Shown piece after piece: positions 6,829 through 9,381 of a stretch of DNA of 9,381 bases (within the stretch, counting starts at the first letter, position 1; the number at the start of each line of letters is the position of its first letter). The notes under the pieces were generated by a model. That model worked only from the letters and a program-made list of their open reading frames with translations, had not been told where the DNA came from and ran no database searches. Both the position numbers and the translations under genes were made by a program. Origin of the DNA: JBBDIP01 sp964602455 (GTDB lineage Bacteria > Bacillota > Sulfobacillia > Fermentithermobacillales > Fermentithermobacillaceae); contig CAZRRG010000085.1 in the NCBI GenBank assembly GCA_964602455.1, positions 1 through 9,381 on the forward strand, given 5' to 3'.

Positions 6829-7440
6829 CTAGGCCTTTTTCCTCACAGGAACAATGACTTCCGTGACGAGTTTCTCCGGCGGTGTGTTGGCGGGATCGTT
6901 CATGTATACATCCCTCATGGGCACGATTGCCTCATATCCGTTATCGTTTGCCCACCCGTACACTGCCATGTACGCGTTGGCAAGCCCGTCATAGGGGCCG
7001 ACATGGACGGTCGTCACCGCGAGCGTAGCCGGGATGGTCCGGGTCGCCATCGCCGGATCGTTTACCGGAAAGGCAACCTCGACATCGGCTTTGTCTGGGT
7101 TGAACTCCTCGTCGTAATACAGCACAGTCGGCGGGCCCGCAGGTATGCCTCCCGCACTCACGATTTCCCCCGCGGCTTCCCCCATCGTGTCCACTACAGA
7201 TTGGGGGAAACCGCTCACTGTCCTACGGATCGACCAAACGGTCATCGCCGACACTTCCCGCGCGACGACCTCATAGCTCCTTCCTTCTTCCATTCGCGCA
7301 TCCTCCATTCGAGCATCTGTCATCACGCGTTGCCACCAAGACAGCCTAGCAATCCTGCCGTTCAACTCGTTAATCTGCGCGAGCAGATTCGCCCGGCGCT
7401 TCCAGGACGGGCCCGGGAGGTTCTCCCCTCGACAACACAC
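6829..7440 (-). CDS. GyrI-like effector-binding half of a frameshifted MerR regulator
   Basis: This frame holds the coiled-coil linker (SWKRRANLLAQINELNGRIA) and a GyrI-like/AraC effector-binding domain running from RSYEVVAREV to TEVIVPVRKKA. In BmrR-type regulators this domain binds hydrophobic or cationic ligands, and a Glu near its end contacts them. Here the matching motif reads PMRDVY, with Asp in that place. The frame opens with GTG 7440 without a ribosome binding site, so it is very unlikely to be translated on its own. It is best read as the C-terminal part of the gene beginning at 7648, displaced by one base. Joined, the two halves give about 270 residues, the normal BltR/BmrR length. 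A 15-base tandem duplication (7288-7317, 13/15 identical) encodes DARMEDARMEE just before the domain. Confidence 0.8.
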   Translation of the reverse strand: MCCRGENLPGPSWKRRANLLAQINELNGRIARLSWWQRVMTDARMEDARMEEGRSYEVVAREVSAMTVWSIRRTVSGFPQSVVDTMGEAAGEIVSAGGIPAGPPTVLYYDEEFNPDKADVEVAFPVNDPAMATRTIPATLAVTTVHVGPYDGLANAYMAVYGWANDNGYEAIVPMRDVYMNDPANTPPEKLVTEVIVPVRKKA

Positions 7441-7648
7441 CCAGCAGGTCGCGGATCCGTTCGAGTGGCATGCCCGTGTCTCGCGCCATGCGGATCAAAC
7501 GGACCAGTTCGACTTGCTCGTCCGAGTAGTAGCGATACTGGGTGAACCTATCGACTCTGGCAGGCTTCAGCAACCCGGTCTCCTCGTAATGGCGAAGGGC
7601 CTTCGTTGTTACCTGACAGATCCTCGAGAGCTGACCTATGGTGTACAT
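7370..7648 (-). CDS. MerR-family DNA-binding half of a frameshifted regulator
   Basis: A MerR winged-helix domain: MYTIGQLSRICQVTTKALRHYEETGLLKP, then RYYSDEQVELVRLIRMARDTGMPLERIRDLL, a standard helix-turn-helix plus wing. ATG 7648 has a perfect GGAGG 7 bases upstream. After about residue 77 the frame departs from family sequence (EPPGPVLEAPGESARAD) and stops at 7370. The expected continuation, RGENLPGPSWKRRANLL, lies in the next frame. The parent protein would be a dimeric regulator that untwists a promoter with an over-long spacer when its ligand binds. A matching operator lies directly upstream, so it probably controls itself. As read, the product would be a 92-residue DNA-binding fragment without the dimerisation helix and ligand domain, so it may be non-functional or act as a constant repressor. 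Confidence 0.85.
   Translation of the reverse strand: MYTIGQLSRICQVTTKALRHYEETGLLKPARVDRFTQYRYYSDEQVELVRLIRMARDTGMPLERIRDLLGVLSRGEPPGPVLEAPGESARAD
7425..7428 (-). other. Frameshift site in the MerR-GyrI gene
   Basis: Four G on the minus strand within TCGAGGGGAGAAC. Removing one G joins the frames as S-R-E-N-L-P-G-P-S, continuing family-like sequence. It may be a sequencing or assembly error, a natural loss-of-function mutation, or a slippery tract that switches the gene on and off. Confidence 0.7.
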
Positions 7649-7682
7649 CGCGCTTCCTCCCTATGCCGGCCGGCACAATACC

Positions 7683-7713
7683 ACCGTAAACCTTGCCCCA
7701 AGGGCAAGGTCAA
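7683..7713 (-). promoter_or_regulatory. MerR-type promoter and operator
   Basis: On the minus strand the -35 box TTGACC (7713-7708) and the -10 box TACGGT (7688-7683) are separated by 19 bases, the over-long spacer typical of MerR-family targets. A perfect 9-bp dyad ACCTTGCCC / GGGCAAGGT (7690-7698 and 7702-7710) with a 3-base centre fills the spacer, much like CueR- or ZntR-type operators. It lies 35 bases before the regulator's ATG, so it should drive and autoregulate that gene. Confidence 0.85.
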
Positions 7714-7764
7714 GCAATTCACCGTGCAACTGAATGCGGCATCTGACCTTCATGCACTCGCTCC

Positions 7765-7797
7765 GGAGAGCACTTCTGCCACCTCAAGGCATGTCCT
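7765..7797. repeat. Structured intergenic repeat, copy B
   Basis: The second copy of the element at 612-645. GGAGAGCACTTCT (7765-7777) and GGCATGTCCT (7788-7797) are conserved exactly, and the middle differs. The flanks downstream are also partly alike (CTAGCATGCATC against TTAGGCTACATC). It lies between the MerR promoter and the vapBC promoter. The internal stem is weaker here (TGCC/GGCA). Confidence 0.55.
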
Positions 7798-7827
7798 CTA
7801 GCATGCATCTCGTCGGTCATGCCATGA

Positions 7828-7864
7828 TTGACCCGCGCTATGGGTCAGATATATGCTTCATATA
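7828..7864 (+). promoter_or_regulatory. vapBC promoter with two dyads
   Basis: TTGACC (7828-7833) and TATATG (7850-7855) are 16 bases apart, 5/6 and 4/6 matches to the consensus. A perfect dyad TGACCC / GGGTCA (7829-7834 and 7842-7847) lies between them. A second dyad TATATG-CTT-CATATA (7850-7864) covers the -10 box. Ribbon-helix-helix antitoxins bind such sites, so autorepression by the VapBC complex is likely. Confidence 0.6.
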
Positions 7865-7877
7865 GGTGATGCACATC

Positions 7878-8174
7878 ATGAGGCGCAGATCCGAAGATGG
7901 CGAGCGACTCAAATCTGTAACCGTCCGGCTTCCAGAGAAGGACCATCTCATAATCCGTGACTACGCAGAAAGTCTCGATCTTTCACTGAATGCAGTGATC
8001 TCCGAGGCTGTGGCTGAGTATGCCACGAAGATCAGTAGGCGCGAAGCCCTCGAACGGATCCGCTTGCTCCAGGAGAGCCAACGAAGAAGGCGGGCCCCTG
8101 TCAACGACTCAGTAGAACTCCTGCGGGAGACGCGGTCTGCTCGGAGTGGATCACAAGGGGAGATGAAGGAGTGA
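7878..8174 (+). CDS. vapB: VapB-type ribbon-helix-helix antitoxin
   Basis: A 98-residue protein with a ribbon-helix-helix DNA-binding domain at about 12-50 (KSVTVRLPEKDHLIIRDYAE, then LSLNAVISEAVAEYA). A charged, probably flexible tail (RRREALERIRLL..., later ELLRETRSARSGS) would wrap the toxin. It should neutralise the PIN toxin encoded next and repress the shared promoter. ATG 7878 is preferred because AGGTGAT ends 7 bases upstream; GTG 7866 and ATG 7869 are in-frame alternatives that overlap that site. The stop TGA shares four bases (GTGA) with the start of the toxin gene, giving coupled translation. Confidence 0.8.
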   Translation: MRRRSEDGERLKSVTVRLPEKDHLIIRDYAESLDLSLNAVISEAVAEYATKISRREALERIRLLQESQRRRRAPVNDSVELLRETRSARSGSQGEMKE

Positions 8175-8581
8175 CAGCCTGCCTCGACGCAAGCGTTGTA
8201 CTGAAGCTCCTCGTCTACGAGTCGGGAACCGATAGGGCGCTTGAGTGGCTGACCTCACGCGAGGGCGAGGAGTTGGTGGCCCCCTCCTTGTTGCTCGCGG
8301 AAGTAGCGTCGGTGCTTCAGAGGAGGGTCCAGACAGGCGAACTAACACCCACCGAAAGGGCAGATGCTATGGACGCCCTCGAGTCACTGGAGGTGCGCGT
8401 CGTTTGGGACTTCGACCTGATTCGGCGGGCTGCAGCATTGGCTGATGAACTCGACCAAGCAACTGTCTACGACACTATCTACCTCGCTGTCGCTGAGAGA
8501 GAGCAGTGTGCACTGCTAACCGCAGACCACAAGTTCGCCAAAGCCGCAGCCACAAAGTATCCGCTGGTGCGACTTCTATGA
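8171..8581 (+). CDS. vapC: VapC-type PIN-domain ribonuclease toxin
   Basis: A 136-residue PIN-domain protein. The acidic metal-binding residues are all present: Asp6 in CLDASVVLKLL, Glu44 in LLLAEVASVL, Asp101 in VYDTIYLAVAE and Asp119 in LLTADHKF. VapC toxins cut tRNA or rRNA with Mg2+ or Mn2+; the target here cannot be predicted. The start is GTG 8171, overlapping the antitoxin stop, with GGGGAG 8 bases upstream (8157-8162). Length is normal. Keeping all four acidic residues suggests an active enzyme. It ends at TGA 8579-8581, about 40 bp before the 3' end of the convergent CHAP gene, with no clear terminator between them. Confidence 0.85.
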   Translation: MTACLDASVVLKLLVYESGTDRALEWLTSREGEELVAPSLLLAEVASVLQRRVQTGELTPTERADAMDALESLEVRVVWDFDLIRRAAALADELDQATVYDTIYLAVAEREQCALLTADHKFAKAAATKYPLVRLL

Positions 8582-8621
8582 GACCCGGTTGAGTCTCGGC
8601 ATTCCCGACCTGTTTGGCAAG

Positions 8622-9381
8622 TCAAATACTTGTATTCTGAGGCGGATCGACCTGATCAGAGGCCCCTGCGTACTCCTCAACTCTGGTTTCGCCCGTCTTG
8701 AAGTCTATCTTCCAGCCTTCATATGAGTAGCCCTCGGGAATGCGGATGTAGCAGCCGATCGTGTCATCGCGTCGGCGGCGGACGATATCGGACACGTTCC
8801 TGTTGCCGACATTGCCCTCGGCTACCAGGAGCTCGTCCGGCCCGCAGGCGAGCACAATCCCCATGTGGTCATAGCCGGTGCTGCCGGGCGCCTTGTTCTC
8901 CGCCGGGATAATGTCCTCGTATATGACGATGTCGCCGCGTTGGGGTGTAAACCCGTCTTTCGCATAGCGGCAGAATCCGTTCGCCGTACCCCACTGGTGC
9001 CACCCTTTGACGCCGCCGAACCTGCCGGGTGTTGACTTTGCGGTATGGCCGGCGTGGATCGGAAGCAAGAGCCCGGCCTCCAGGCAGCAATGGTAGACAA
9101 ACGCCGCGCACCAGCCGTTCCTGAACTCATCGGGGGCTTTGTCCTCAGGGAAGTAGCGGACTATCTTCATGTAATCGAGGTCGCGCTTGTGCCCGACAAC
9201 TCTCTTCCTGGCAAGAGCTCCGCCGACATCCGCCAAGCGGGTTGAGTTGAAGCCAGTTGCAGCGGGCTTTTCTTCCTCAAGTATGGTGATAGCCGGCACT
9301 GGTAGTTCGAGCTCTTTGAGGGTGTGCAGCAGTCTCTGTCCACGAATCCACTCGTAGACGGTATCGAAAGGCAGGTGCTGG
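8622..9381 (-). CDS. CHAP-domain cysteine peptidase/amidase, N-terminus outside window
   Basis: The frame is open from the right window edge to TGA 8624-8622. A GTG at 9299 exists, but the frame continues upstream with sensible residues (TVYEWIRGQRLLHTLKELEL), so the true start is probably beyond 9381. Numbered from GTG 9299, the CHAP/NlpC-like core shows Cys64 in NGWCAAFVYHC, then GDIVIYED (122-129), His145 in YDHMGIV and EGN (161-163), a Cys-His-Glu/Asn catalytic set. Such enzymes cleave peptidoglycan peptides or amide bonds. The acidic, flexible C-terminus (GETRVEEYAGASDQ) is unassigned. No signal peptide, wall-binding domain or phage gene is visible in the part available, so a cell-wall, phage or other amidase role is open. 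Confidence 0.72.
   Translation of the reverse strand, partial: QHLPFDTVYEWIRGQRLLHTLKELELPVPAITILEEEKPAATGFNSTRLADVGGALARKRVVGHKRDLDYMKIVRYFPEDKAPDEFRNGWCAAFVYHCCLEAGLLLPIHAGHTAKSTPGRFGGVKGWHQWGTANGFCRYAKDGFTPQRGDIVIYEDIIPAENKAPGSTGYDHMGIVLACGPDELLVAEGNVGNRNVSDIVRRRRDDTIGCYIRIPEGYSYEGWKIDFKTGETRVEEYAGASDQVDPPQNTSI

Noticed and set aside
6640..7545. 301-residue plus-strand frame
   Set aside because: It is antisense to the MerR-GyrI gene, is rich in Arg/His/Pro, crosses the terminator and has no ribosome binding site.
8580..8597. GAGAC/GTCTC stem after vapC as a terminator
   Set aside because: Only a 5-bp stem with an 8-base loop and no T-run.
1..9381. CRISPR array, tRNA or rRNA gene
   Set aside because: No regularly spaced repeats and no recognisable tRNA or rRNA sequence was seen by eye on either strand.

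Overview
The window (9,381 bp) looks bacterial. Starts are ATG, GTG and TTG with clear Shine-Dalgarno sites, genes overlap by a few bases, and there is a TTGACC/19-bp/MerR-type promoter. The GlpA-like / FAD oxidoreductase / DUF1667 triplet is typical of anaerobic Bacillota and Thermotogota-like bacteria. A mid-to-high-GC Bacillota (Clostridia or Limnochordia-like) is the best guess, but there is no rRNA or marker gene to settle it.

Left part, minus strand (3858 down to 1): a tightly packed operon. A GlpA-like FAD dehydrogenase with a C-terminal BFD-type [2Fe-2S] domain comes first, then a GlpB/HcnB-like FAD/NAD(P) oxidoreductase, then a small cysteine-rich DUF1667 protein. Together these probably form a membrane-associated or soluble sn-glycerol-3-phosphate (or related 2-hydroxyacid) dehydrogenase complex. 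A fourth minus-strand gene of unknown family starts 64 bp further on and leaves the window at position 1 without a stop.

Middle, plus strand (4127-6819): a promoter-like site, a gamma-class N6-adenine DNA methyltransferase, and 5 bp later a small PD-(D/E)xK-like nuclease candidate. This is a compact candidate type II restriction-modification pair with its own strong terminator (6786-6815). Sampled lines are less GC-rich than the glp operon, which fits acquisition by transfer.

Right part: a minus-strand MerR-family regulator with a GyrI-like effector domain, split into two frames by one extra base in a run of four G. It still has a perfect MerR operator in a 19-bp promoter spacer. Next comes a plus-strand VapBC toxin-antitoxin pair with two dyads in its promoter. 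Last is a minus-strand CHAP-type cysteine peptidase/amidase gene running off the right edge.

Two copies of a small structured intergenic repeat lie at 612-645 and 7765-7797, enclosing the operon, the R-M pair and the regulator. The most interesting items are the R-M pair with an atypical catalytic motif, the frameshifted regulator with its intact operator, the repeat pair, and the hairpin covering the ribosome binding site of the unknown gene.
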